64,000 nucleotides of DNA. It comes from Actinomycetota bacterium. GTDB taxonomy: Bacteria; Actinomycetota; Acidimicrobiia; Acidimicrobiales; Ilumatobacteraceae. This document shows, one piece after another, positions 34,054-42,045 of this stretch. The position numbers were made by a program, and so were the translations under genes. Each line of letters opens with the position of its first letter. Position 1 is the stretch's first letter. The DNA lies in NCBI GenBank assembly GCA_016213625.1, contig JACQZZ010000109.1:27743-91742 (forward strand). Reading direction: 5' to 3'. A model generated the notes under the pieces. The model did no database searches, had not been told where the DNA came from, and saw only the letters and a program-made list of their open reading frames with translations.

Positions 34054-35274
34054 TTCGTCGTCCCAGGTGCCCGGCGGCCAGTCGCCGTGCAGCACGGTCC
34101 ACCGGGCGCGGCACCTCGCCGCCTCGAGGAAGTCGACGCGTTGTTCGGGGAGTGGGTCGCTGTGGTCGCGCAGGTCTTCGCGACGGTTGTGTGGGGTGCA
34201 CAGGGATCGTCCGTTGAATTGGCTGGTGGCCCCGCCCCGGGCTGCGGGTGTTCGATGATCCACATCACCGTGCACCGCCGGAGTGGGGCACACCGACTGG
34301 TGCTGACAGCGACGGTCACGCACCTGCACCGCCCGCCGCAACGCACCGGTGAAGGTGCGTTGGCGGGTCTTGGCGATCACCGTGGTCGGCCCGTCGAACA
34401 GGAACGACTCGACCACCGCGGCGTCGAGATGTCCGATCAGTTGCTCAGGGGCGAGCACATGCCCGGACGCCAACTCACACAACCGACGCGCGGTCTGATC
34501 GCCGATGATCACCTGGAACAACGGACGAGCCGTGACACCGGTGGCGTTCACCGACCGCGTCGCCATGCGCACCAACGCCGCTGCCCGCAACTCGCCCAAC
34601 GTGCGCGCCACACCGTTGGTCTTGTCCTGGTGGCGGAGCTCACCGATCAGACGACGCAGCTCACCTTCGACGATCTCGGCATCGACCACATCGAGATCGC
34701 CATCGATCAACAGCCGGCCACTGATCTGCGACCGCGACGCGTACACCCTCGACCTCTCCGTGCCCGACGGTGCGCGACCCAACAGATCGTCGGCCAACAC
34801 CGCCCAGTACTGGATGACCCGCCGGGCATCGTCGAACAACTCGCACCCGGCGCACTGCTCGACCAGCATCTGCTCGTGCTCGAGGAACAACTCGAACCGG
34901 GCGCCGGCCGCGTACTGCACGAACAGATCCACATGATCCATCGACAACCGGCCCGCGACCACCGCCGCACGCGTGCGCACCATCCGCTCCAGCAACCGTG
35001 CCCGGCGCAGCTCACGCTTCGCCGCACGGTGACACGAACGAGTGTCGCGACCCAACGCCAACGACGCGTTCAACGACCCATCAGCACGCCACCCGCCACA
35101 CGACTCCCAACGGTGCAACACATCGGCCGCGGCCACCGCGAGACGTGACCGTTCGGCCTGCAGCGACACCACCAATGCCTGCAACTCATCCGAGCCGAGC
35201 GCATCGACATCGGTCGACAACAGTGCATCTGCAACATCATGCAGTTGACGCACGAGATCCGCCGGCGAGGTCAT
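34051..35274 (-). CDS. DUF222/HNH endonuclease domain protein (13E12 repeat family type)
   Basis: This 407-residue protein has an N-terminal DUF222 region (LVVSLQAERSRLAVAAADVLHRWE) and a C-terminal HNH nuclease motif: CQHQSVCPTP, then DVDHRTPAARGG, N, and LCTPHNRRED, giving the H-N-H pattern and a possible zinc pair of cysteines. The family occurs in many copies in actinobacteria, including the 13E12 repeats of M. tuberculosis; a role is not established. The ATG at 35274 follows CATGAT by 6 bases; a GTG at 35289 is the alternative. No target-site duplication or repeat is visible around it. Confidence 0.87.
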   Translation of the reverse strand: MTSPADLVRQLHDVADALLSTDVDALGSDELQALVVSLQAERSRLAVAAADVLHRWESCGGWRADGSLNASLALGRDTRSCHRAAKRELRRARLLERMVRTRAAVVAGRLSMDHVDLFVQYAAGARFELFLEHEQMLVEQCAGCELFDDARRVIQYWAVLADDLLGRAPSGTERSRVYASRSQISGRLLIDGDLDVVDAEIVEGELRRLIGELRHQDKTNGVARTLGELRAAALVRMATRSVNATGVTARPLFQVIIGDQTARRLCELASGHVLAPEQLIGHLDAAVVESFLFDGPTTVIAKTRQRTFTGALRRAVQVRDRRCQHQSVCPTPAVHGDVDHRTPAARGGATSQFNGRSLCTPHNRREDLRDHSDPLPEQRVDFLEAARCRARWTVLHGDWPPGTWDDE

Positions 35275-35307
35275 GCCCCCATCATGCACAAGGGGTGTGA
35301 CAGGGTT

Positions 35308-36474
35308 TCAGCGACGGTGCTTGGCCATCACTCGGTCGTGCAGCGCCTGCAACACCCCACGCGCCGACGACTCCCACGTGAGGGTCTGTGCCCGTTCGAG
35401 CGCTGCCGCACCCAGAGCCTCGCGCCGCGTCGAGTCGAGCAACACGTCGGCCAATGCGGTGCCCAGTTGCTCGAGCGGCACCAGCACGCCCGTCGTGCCG
35501 TCGATCACACTGCTGCGATGACCGTTCACGTCGGTGGCCACCGCCGGCGTGCCACACGCGGCGGCCTCCGTCAGCGTGAGGCCCCACCCCTCGGCCAGCG
35601 AGGCGCTGGTGACCAGCCACGCCGATTGGTACAGCGCCACCAGGTGGTCGTGATCCAGTCGGCCGGCCAGGGTGATCCAGTCGTGCGCGTGGTGACGGGC
35701 GATGTTCGCCTCGAGCACCGGACGCAGCGGCCCCTCCCCCACGATCACCAACTGCAGGTCCGGCACGCGCTGCTTGGCCTCGACCGCCGCGTCGATGAGC
35801 TGGTCCTGCCGCTTCACCGGCGCCAATCGCCCCACACACACCACCGTCGGCACCTCGGCCCGCGACCCACCGGGCTGGAACATGTCGTCGACCCCGTTGT
35901 TGACCGCCACCACCCGATCTGGCTTGAAGCCCAGGTGCAGCAGCTCGTCGCGAGTGGCGTCGCTGGGCGTGAGTGTGAGCGTGCGTCGGTAGAACGGCGG
36001 CGCCAGACGCGACTCCACCGCTCGGCCCATGAACGCCATGGGCGCCGGCAACAACTGGTCCCACATCGGCCCGTGCACGTGGTGGAGGACCGTGATGCGC
36101 GGCTTGTGGCACCACAGCGGGCTCATCCACGGCACGCCGTTCCACACCTCCACCAGCGCGTCGAAGCTCCCGCGATGCACCACCTCGGAGGCGATGCCCC
36201 GCGGGAACACCGAATAGCGGCTGCCCTTGCGCACCACGGAATAGCCGTTGCGCTGCGCTCGCACCGGCAGCCCCTCGGCGAACGACGTGCGGTGCGTGAT
36301 CTCCAGCCCGGCCTCGGCCCAGCGGCGCATGAAATGATCGGCGTGCACCTCGGAGCCACCCGCATCGACGTCGTCGAGGTCGCGCCACGCCAGCACGTGG
36401 ACGCGACGACACCCTGCCGCGATCATCTCGGCGGCGAGGTCTTCGATCGACGGTGCAGCCGGCGAATTCGACAT
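35308..36474 (-). CDS. glycosyltransferase family 4
   Basis: This 388-residue GT-B enzyme has an N-terminal domain with DDVDAGGSEVHADHFMRRWAE (donor-side glycine-rich loop) and LHHVHGPMW, a linker NNGVDDMFQPGG, and the C-terminal VGRLAPVKRQDQLIDA and SLAEGWGLTLTEAAACGTPAV segments, with the E-x7-E retaining motif. It is cytoplasmic or membrane-associated and transfers a nucleotide sugar to a lipid or glycan. It is divergent from the GT-C gene at 36535, sharing a 60-base promoter region. Confidence 0.88.
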   Translation of the reverse strand: MSNSPAAPSIEDLAAEMIAAGCRRVHVLAWRDLDDVDAGGSEVHADHFMRRWAEAGLEITHRTSFAEGLPVRAQRNGYSVVRKGSRYSVFPRGIASEVVHRGSFDALVEVWNGVPWMSPLWCHKPRITVLHHVHGPMWDQLLPAPMAFMGRAVESRLAPPFYRRTLTLTPSDATRDELLHLGFKPDRVVAVNNGVDDMFQPGGSRAEVPTVVCVGRLAPVKRQDQLIDAAVEAKQRVPDLQLVIVGEGPLRPVLEANIARHHAHDWITLAGRLDHDHLVALYQSAWLVTSASLAEGWGLTLTEAAACGTPAVATDVNGHRSSVIDGTTGVLVPLEQLGTALADVLLDSTRREALGAAALERAQTLTWESSARGVLQALHDRVMAKHRR

Positions 36475-36483
36475 GGCGCGGGC

Positions 36484-36489
36484 ACGTTA
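36484..36489 (-). promoter_or_regulatory. -10 element of the GT4 gene
   Basis: TAACGT on the minus strand lies 9 bases before the ATG at 36474, consistent with near-leaderless transcription. Confidence 0.45.
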
Positions 36490-36520
36490 CCCACGACGGG
36501 GCGAGACCGTGCGCGATCGG

Positions 36521-36526
36521 TAGAGT
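36521..36526 (+). promoter_or_regulatory. -10 element of a leaderless promoter (GT-C gene)
   Basis: TAGAGT, then 8 bases and GTG at 36535. An inverted repeat GTCACG-GGC-CGTGAC (36525-36539) overlaps the element and start codon and could be a regulator site. Confidence 0.5.
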
Positions 36527-36534
36527 CACGGGCC

Positions 36535-38331
36535 GTGACCGACGCTCCCCACGACCTGCCGTACGTGCTCGGCGGGCGTCTCACCCTCCGATTCCAGAAG
36601 GCGACCGCGGTGTCGCTGGCCATGGTGCTCGCCGTCATCGCCATCCCCGTGCGGGGCCTGTTCCTGTCCACCGGCAGCTCGATGGAGGAGGGCTTCATGC
36701 TCGTCTTCCCCAAGCGACTACTCGCCGGCGACGTGCCGAACGTGGACTACCTGCACCTCTACGGCCCGTTCTCCGTGCACGTGCTGGCCGGCTGGTACAC
36801 CGTGTTCGGCTACACGCTGGAGTCCCAGCGGGCGTTCGGCCTGCTGCAGCACCTCGGCATCGTGTTCGCGTTGTACACCATCGCTCGGGCGTGGGGCCGC
36901 CGCACGGCGGTCATCACCGCGGTCACGGTCACCATGCTGGTGCTCACCCCCATCGGCCTCTCGGCGCTCGCATGGGAGGGCGGCATCGCCCTGGGTCTGT
37001 GGAGCACGGTGTTCGGCATCCGCGCCCTCCACACCAGCGACGCTGCCCGTCGCATCGCGCTGCTCGCCGCGGGTCTCCTGGCCGGGTTCGCGCTGGGCTA
37101 CCGCCCCGATCTGGTCCTCGCCCTCACGCTGGTCCACGGCTGGCTGCTGTGGCGTCACCACAAGAACGGCCGCAGCGCCTGGAAGCCCACAGGAATCGGT
37201 CTTGCCGTCGGTCTGGTGCCATTCGCCATCCACCTGGCGATGGCCGGCCTCGGCCCCAGCTTCCAGGGCATGTTCCTCGACCCCGTGGTGCACCTGCGGC
37301 CCGGTCGCGAGCTCCCCCGGCCGCCCTCGTTCGGTCAGATCGACGGTGCGCTGCAGGCCGTCGCCGAAGGCCCGCTCGATGCTCCCTGGTGGAAGTTCCC
37401 GGCGATGGCGGCCAACCACCAGCTGTTCTTCTGGTTCTTCGTCGTCATCATCGTCGCCATCGCCATCCCCCTCATCGCCTGGCGTCTCATCCGCCGCGAC
37501 CAACCGCCGGCCAACCGCCTGTTCGTGCTGCTGGGCGCCTCCCTGTTCGGGTTGGGCATGCTGCCCCAGGCACTGCAACGTCCCGACAGCACCCACCTCG
37601 CGTGGGGTTCGTGCGTGTCGTTCGCCCTGCTCCCCTGTCTCGTCACCGAGCTCGTGCCCCGCTGGAAGGTGACGGCCCGATATCGGCGGCATGCACCGCT
37701 CATCGCCGGCGCCGTGGTTGGCCTGATGATGTTCGTCATCTGCCCGTTCTTCACCTACCGCTACTACCTCCTCCAGAGCCGCATCTCGGTCGGCAACAAG
37801 CCGGGTGGCTTCGAGGTCGAGCGCGACGGGCGCAGCTTCTACTTCGGCAACACCGCGCTGCAGGCCGCCAGCCAGGCGGCCATCGACGACCTCGACGCGG
37901 CCATGCAGCCCGGCGAGCGGCTGGTGGTGGGCCCGGCCGACCTCAGCCGCACCATCTACAGCGACGTCGTCTTCTACTACCTGTTCCCCGAGCTGACGCC
38001 CGCCACCTACTTCATCGAGATGGACCCGGGCCTCGCCGACCAGGAGGGAAGCCGCCTCGCCGACGATGTGGCCTCCGCCGACTGGCTCATCCTCACCAAC
38101 TTCTGGACCGGGTGGTTCGAACCGAACGCCAGCAGCGAGTTCGGCAGCGACGCACCGAACCAGGTGGTCGCCGACCGGTTCTGCCTCGTCGGCAACTACG
38201 AGGACGCGCTGGTGATGCTGTACCGCAAGTGCGACCAGGGCGACGGCGTCAGCCCTGCCGGCATCGGCATCGGTGCCCAGCGTCGCGCCGACTTCGACGC
38301 CGAACTGGCCGAGCGCTCAGCCAAGGGGTAG
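36535..38331 (+). CDS. polytopic membrane protein, probable GT-C glycosyltransferase
   Basis: This 598-residue protein has an N-terminal helix, then a loop with SMEEGFMLVFPKRLLAGDVPNVDYLHLYGP that resembles the acidic first loop of GT39-like enzymes, about ten further helices, and a soluble C-terminal region with a TFIEMDP-like segment. A polyprenyl-phosphate sugar transferase is the best guess. The GTG at 36535 follows TAGAGT by 8 bases. Its 3' end overlaps the convergent dprE2 gene by 15 bases. Confidence 0.7.
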   Translation: MTDAPHDLPYVLGGRLTLRFQKATAVSLAMVLAVIAIPVRGLFLSTGSSMEEGFMLVFPKRLLAGDVPNVDYLHLYGPFSVHVLAGWYTVFGYTLESQRAFGLLQHLGIVFALYTIARAWGRRTAVITAVTVTMLVLTPIGLSALAWEGGIALGLWSTVFGIRALHTSDAARRIALLAAGLLAGFALGYRPDLVLALTLVHGWLLWRHHKNGRSAWKPTGIGLAVGLVPFAIHLAMAGLGPSFQGMFLDPVVHLRPGRELPRPPSFGQIDGALQAVAEGPLDAPWWKFPAMAANHQLFFWFFVVIIVAIAIPLIAWRLIRRDQPPANRLFVLLGASLFGLGMLPQALQRPDSTHLAWGSCVSFALLPCLVTELVPRWKVTARYRRHAPLIAGAVVGLMMFVICPFFTYRYYLLQSRISVGNKPGGFEVERDGRSFYFGNTALQAASQAAIDDLDAAMQPGERLVVGPADLSRTIYSDVVFYYLFPELTPATYFIEMDPGLADQEGSRLADDVASADWLILTNFWTGWFEPNASSEFGSDAPNQVVADRFCLVGNYEDALVMLYRKCDQGDGVSPAGIGIGAQRRADFDAELAERSAKG

Positions 38332-39078
38332 ACGGCGCCACAGCGGGCCCGGCGTGTGACGCAGGGCCATGAACACGAAGCGCAGGATGCCGGGCGCCCA
38401 CACCGTGCGCCGCTTCGAGCGCAGCCCCTTGGCCACCACCGACGCCACATGCTCGGGCGTGGTGGAGAACGGCGCCGCCTTCAGCCCGGCGGTCATCGCC
38501 GACTGCACGAAGCCTGGGCGCACCACCATCATGTGCACGCCGGCATCGGCGAGCCCATCGCCAAGGCCTTGGGCGAACCCGTCGATGCCGGCCTTGGTAC
38601 CGCCGTACACCGGGTTCTGCTTGCGCACACGCTCGCCGGCCACGCTGCTGAGCAGCACGATGCCGCCGTGGCCCTGCGCCTTCATCCGATTCGCCACCGC
38701 GATGGTGGCCGTGACATTGGCGGTGAAGTTGGTGTGGGCGATGGCCGCCGCCGCAGTCGTGTCGGTGGACGTGATGGCCCCGTCGCCGAGCAGGGCGAAC
38801 GCCACGATGGCCAGATCGATGTCGCCGTGACGCGCGGCCACGTCGGCCACCACCGCCTCGTGCGAGGCCGTGTCGTCGGCGTCGAACGCCACCACATCGA
38901 CCGTGAGCGAGGCATGGCGCAGACCGGCAGCGGCGGCCTCACCCTTCTCCAGATCGCGGCACGCCAACACCACGGTGCGGGCGGCGGGGCTGAGCAGCTC
39001 GCGCACGATGGCCAAGCCGATGTCGCTGGTACCACCGAGCAGCAGGATGGTCTGCGGTTCGCCGAGTGCGTTGTCCAT
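38317..39078 (-). CDS. dprE2: decaprenylphospho-beta-D-ribofuranose 2-oxidoreductase partner, DprE2 (SDR reductase)
   Basis: This 253-residue short-chain dehydrogenase matches DprE2 of M. tuberculosis (Rv3791) over its length: GEPQTILLLGGTSDIGLAI at the N-terminus, AIVAFALLGD, LLSSVAGERVRKQNPVYGGTKAG with Ser, Tyr and Lys of the active site, and FVFMALRHTPG near the end. It reduces the 2-keto intermediate made by DprE1 to decaprenylphosphoryl-arabinose, using NADH. It is the last gene of a long minus-strand run, 12 bases after dprE1. Confidence 0.93.
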   Translation of the reverse strand: MDNALGEPQTILLLGGTSDIGLAIVRELLSPAARTVVLACRDLEKGEAAAAGLRHASLTVDVVAFDADDTASHEAVVADVAARHGDIDLAIVAFALLGDGAITSTDTTAAAAIAHTNFTANVTATIAVANRMKAQGHGGIVLLSSVAGERVRKQNPVYGGTKAGIDGFAQGLGDGLADAGVHMMVVRPGFVQSAMTAGLKAAPFSTTPEHVASVVAKGLRSKRRTVWAPGILRFVFMALRHTPGPLWRRLPLG

Positions 39079-39090
39079 GTCGTTGCTCCG

Positions 39091-40446
39091 TCAGTCGGTG
39101 AGGCCGAGCCGGCGTGACAGATCGCTCTGCCAGACACCGTGAGGATCGACCGCGTCGCGCACGGCCTTCCACTCGTCGAGTCGGGGGTAGCCGCGCCGGA
39201 TGGCGGCGGCCGTGGTGTGCGCGTCCTTGGCGAAGTAGTGCCGACCGCCGGCGTCGAGCACCAGTCGGTCCAGCCCGTGCAGCAGATCGCCCAACCCACG
39301 CGAGGCACCCGGCACGTCGAGCGCCAGCGTCCAGCCCGGCGCCGGGAAGCTCAGCGGCGCCTGATTGCCCTCGCCGAACCGCTTGAGCACCGCGAGGAAG
39401 CTGGCCGCACCGCTGGCCGACAGTCGCTCGATGACCGTGCGCATGGTGTCCTCGGCGCCGAAGGGCACGACGAACTGGTACTGCACCATGCCCTTCGCCC
39501 CGTAGAGGCGGTTCCAGGAACCCACCAGGTCGAGCGGGTGGAAGAAGGCACCGATGCCCTGCAGCTCGCCCTCACGATGTCGCGGAGCCTTGCGGAACCA
39601 CACCTCGTTGAACGCGGCCACGGTGGCGTGGTTGAGGACGCCCATCGGCGGCACCAGCGGCGGCACCGACACCAACTGGTGCGGGCCGTACGCGAACGGG
39701 CTGACGGCCTCCTTCGGCCCCAGCTGGTCGAGCCGCGCGTGGTCGCCACGGGTGAGCACGCTGCGGCCAAGACTGCTGCCCTTGGCCACCAGATCGATCC
39801 AGGCCACGCTGTAGCGGAAGTCGTCGTCGCCCTCGCTCATCTCGGCGAACAGCGTGTCGAGATCGGGGATGCGCGTGGTGTCCACCGACATGCGGCTGGT
39901 CTCGATGGGCAACAGTCGAATGGTGGCGTCGAGGATGACCCCGGTGAGTCCCATCCCGCCCACGGTGGCCCAGAACAGCTCGGCCTGTGCGTCGGGACCG
40001 ACCACGACCGTGGATCCGTCGGCGAGCAGCATCGAGATGGACACGAGGTGGTTGCCGAACGAACCCTCCACGTGGTGGTTCTTGCCGTGGATGTCGCTGG
40101 CGATCGCCCCACCGATGGTGACGAAGCGCGTGCCGGGCGTGACCGGCACGAACCATCCGCGCGGAACGATGACGCGCAGCAGTTCGTCGAGGTTCACGCC
40201 GGCCGGAACCGTGACCGTGCCCGCCTCGGCATCGAGCACCGCTTGGTGCGCCGAACCCAGCAGGCGGAGCACCAACCCACCGGCGTTCTGCGCCGCGTCG
40301 CCGTAGCTGCGGCCCAACCCGCGCACGAGCGCGCCGCGCGGCCCGGCTTCCTTCACGGCAGCGGCGACCTCGTGGTTCGGCACCTCGAGCACGTCGGCCA
40401 CCGTCGCGTTGGTGCGACCCCAACCGGTGAGCGGGCGACGGTTCAT
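39091..40446 (-). CDS. dprE1: decaprenylphosphoryl-beta-D-ribose oxidase, DprE1
   Basis: This 451-residue FAD enzyme oxidises decaprenylphosphoryl-ribose at C2. It has the N-terminal LTGWGRTNATVADV, the FAD-binding SYGDAAQNAGG and IASDIHGKNHHVEGSFG, and the C-terminal FAKDAHTT that carries the conserved active-site Lys. At the position of Cys387 of the M. tuberculosis enzyme, the covalent target of benzothiazinones, the context PAPGWTLALDVP has Ala (residue 375, codon 39322-39324). The start ATG is 4 bases after the methyltransferase stop. It forms the epimerase with DprE2. Confidence 0.94.
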   Translation of the reverse strand: MNRRPLTGWGRTNATVADVLEVPNHEVAAAVKEAGPRGALVRGLGRSYGDAAQNAGGLVLRLLGSAHQAVLDAEAGTVTVPAGVNLDELLRVIVPRGWFVPVTPGTRFVTIGGAIASDIHGKNHHVEGSFGNHLVSISMLLADGSTVVVGPDAQAELFWATVGGMGLTGVILDATIRLLPIETSRMSVDTTRIPDLDTLFAEMSEGDDDFRYSVAWIDLVAKGSSLGRSVLTRGDHARLDQLGPKEAVSPFAYGPHQLVSVPPLVPPMGVLNHATVAAFNEVWFRKAPRHREGELQGIGAFFHPLDLVGSWNRLYGAKGMVQYQFVVPFGAEDTMRTVIERLSASGAASFLAVLKRFGEGNQAPLSFPAPGWTLALDVPGASRGLGDLLHGLDRLVLDAGGRHYFAKDAHTTAAAIRRGYPRLDEWKAVRDAVDPHGVWQSDLSRRLGLTD

Positions 40447-40450
40447 GACC

Positions 40451-41170
40451 TCAGTATGGCCATTCCCGGTCGCCGCCCAACTTCAGCTTGATGAGCACTT
40501 TCAGGAGCACGTTCTTCACGAACCACGGCAACTGCGCGGACAGCTTCAGTGCGTTCAGCGCCCGACTCTTGGGCGTGCCGTCGAGATCGGCGCGGAACTC
40601 GGTGAGCGACCGCGCCCGGCCGACGTAGCGGAACCTCGGGCTGACGAGCAGCTCACGAAGGATGGCCAACGTGACGCCCACCGACGAGAACGAGTCGTGG
40701 ATGAGCATCGTGCCGCCGGGCGACACCCGCGCGCCCCACTCGACGATGTCGGCCCGAGCCGGCGCGAACCGGTGCGCGCCGTCGATGTACAGCACCGCGA
40801 TCTCGCCCGGTACGTCGCCGTGTGCGTCGTTGCTGAACTTGCGCACATGGCGCACTCGATCGGTCACGCCGGCCGCCGCGAGATTGGCGGTGAACACGTC
40901 GTGGTCAGTGGCCGCCTCGGAGGCGAAACCCTCGATCTCCTCCGGTCCGCGGTCGTTTCCAGCGTGCGGATCGATGGCCACCACGGGCACGCCGTCGGCC
41001 GCCGCGCTGGCCAGCACGATGGTGCTGCGACCGCGGAAGCTCCCGATCTCCACGATCTGGTCGCCCGAACGGGTGCCGGCCGCCGCCCGGTACAACCGCT
41101 CGGCCTGATCAGGGCTCATCCATCCATCGACGTCGCGCACCTGCGCGAGCGCCTCGTCGAACGTGCGCAT
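40451..41170 (-). CDS. class I SAM-dependent methyltransferase, Methyltransf_24-like
   Basis: This 239-residue protein has EIGSFRGRSTIVLASAA (SAM motif I), VPVVAIDPHAG, an acidic VLYIDGAHRFAPARAD segment and GGTMLIHDSFSSVGV, the pattern of Methyltransf_24 enzymes in polysaccharide and cephamycin-like clusters. It ends in a basic, hydrophobic tail (FVKNVLLKVLIKLKLG) that may contact the membrane. Substrate is not known. It lies between ubiA (5 bases upstream) and dprE1 (4 bases downstream), which suggests a role on the arabinan precursor or final glycan. Confidence 0.75.
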   Translation of the reverse strand: MRTFDEALAQVRDVDGWMSPDQAERLYRAAAGTRSGDQIVEIGSFRGRSTIVLASAAADGVPVVAIDPHAGNDRGPEEIEGFASEAATDHDVFTANLAAAGVTDRVRHVRKFSNDAHGDVPGEIAVLYIDGAHRFAPARADIVEWGARVSPGGTMLIHDSFSSVGVTLAILRELLVSPRFRYVGRARSLTEFRADLDGTPKSRALNALKLSAQLPWFVKNVLLKVLIKLKLGGDREWPY

Positions 41171-41175
41171 CGAAC

Positions 41176-42045
41176 TCACCCTACGTACACCCCCAGGCCG
41201 AACACGGCCGCCCAGATCAGACCCAACACCTGCAAGGTGCGGTCGGCCATGAAGATCTCCTCCGGCGCCGCACCATGACCCTGTTCCAGGATCAACGTGT
41301 ACCGCAACAGTGCCGTCACCATCGGCACGATCGACAACTCGTAGAACGGCCACGTGCTGCCGCTGATCTCCTTCGTGTCGAAGGCCCAGATGCAATATGT
41401 GACCAGCGTGGCGCCGACGCTCACCGACAGAACGATGCGCAGGAAGCCCAGCGTGTAGTCGTCGAGCGACGCGCGGGCCGCGCCCGCGTGGTCGCCGTAC
41501 TCACGCAGCTCCGCGTAGCGCTTACCGGTGACGATGAACAGCGAACCGAACGAGGTGCACAGCACGAACCAGGTGCTCATCCGCACGTCGGTGGCCACGG
41601 CGCCCGCGATGGCGCGCAGCACGAACCCCGCCGCGACCGCCACGAGGTCGACCACCGCGACATGCTTCAACGCCGAGCTGTACAGCGTGGTGAGTACCAC
41701 GTACCCGAGCGCCACCAGGCCCAGCTGCCAGCGCACCGCGAAGGCCAGACCGACACCGGCCACCAGCAACACCGACCCGACCACCTTCGCCACGCCCAGC
41801 GGCACGGCACCGCTCGCGATGGGTCGCAACCGCTTCTTCGGGTGCAGCCGGTCGGCGGCCACGTCGTGGATGTCGTTCCAGTAGTACGTGCCGCTGCTGG
41901 CCAGGCAGAACGCGATGAACGCGACGATCGTGCGCCACATGTACGGCCAGTTGTCGAGCACACCGGCGGCGCCGGGCGCGGCGAAGACCAGGACGTTCTT
42001 GACCCATTGCTTGGGGCGGGCCTCGCGAATCAGCGCCCGGATCAC
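41176..42045 (-). CDS. ubiA: decaprenyl-phosphate phosphoribosyltransferase (UbiA family)
   Basis: This 289-residue membrane enzyme has the UbiA-family motif NDIHDVAADRLHPKKRLRP (first Asp-rich motif) near residue 57 and a second acidic region in YAELREYGDH, with about nine helices. It resembles Rv3806c, which transfers 5-phosphoribose from PRPP to decaprenyl phosphate, the first committed step to decaprenylphosphoryl-arabinose. Its ATG at 42045 overlaps the stop of the HAD hydrolase gene (ATGA). The operon also has dprE1 and dprE2, which supports this over a menaquinone or ubiquinone role. Confidence 0.9.
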   Translation of the reverse strand: MIRALIREARPKQWVKNVLVFAAPGAAGVLDNWPYMWRTIVAFIAFCLASSGTYYWNDIHDVAADRLHPKKRLRPIASGAVPLGVAKVVGSVLLVAGVGLAFAVRWQLGLVALGYVVLTTLYSSALKHVAVVDLVAVAAGFVLRAIAGAVATDVRMSTWFVLCTSFGSLFIVTGKRYAELREYGDHAGAARASLDDYTLGFLRIVLSVSVGATLVTYCIWAFDTKEISGSTWPFYELSIVPMVTALLRYTLILEQGHGAAPEEIFMADRTLQVLGLIWAAVFGLGVYVG

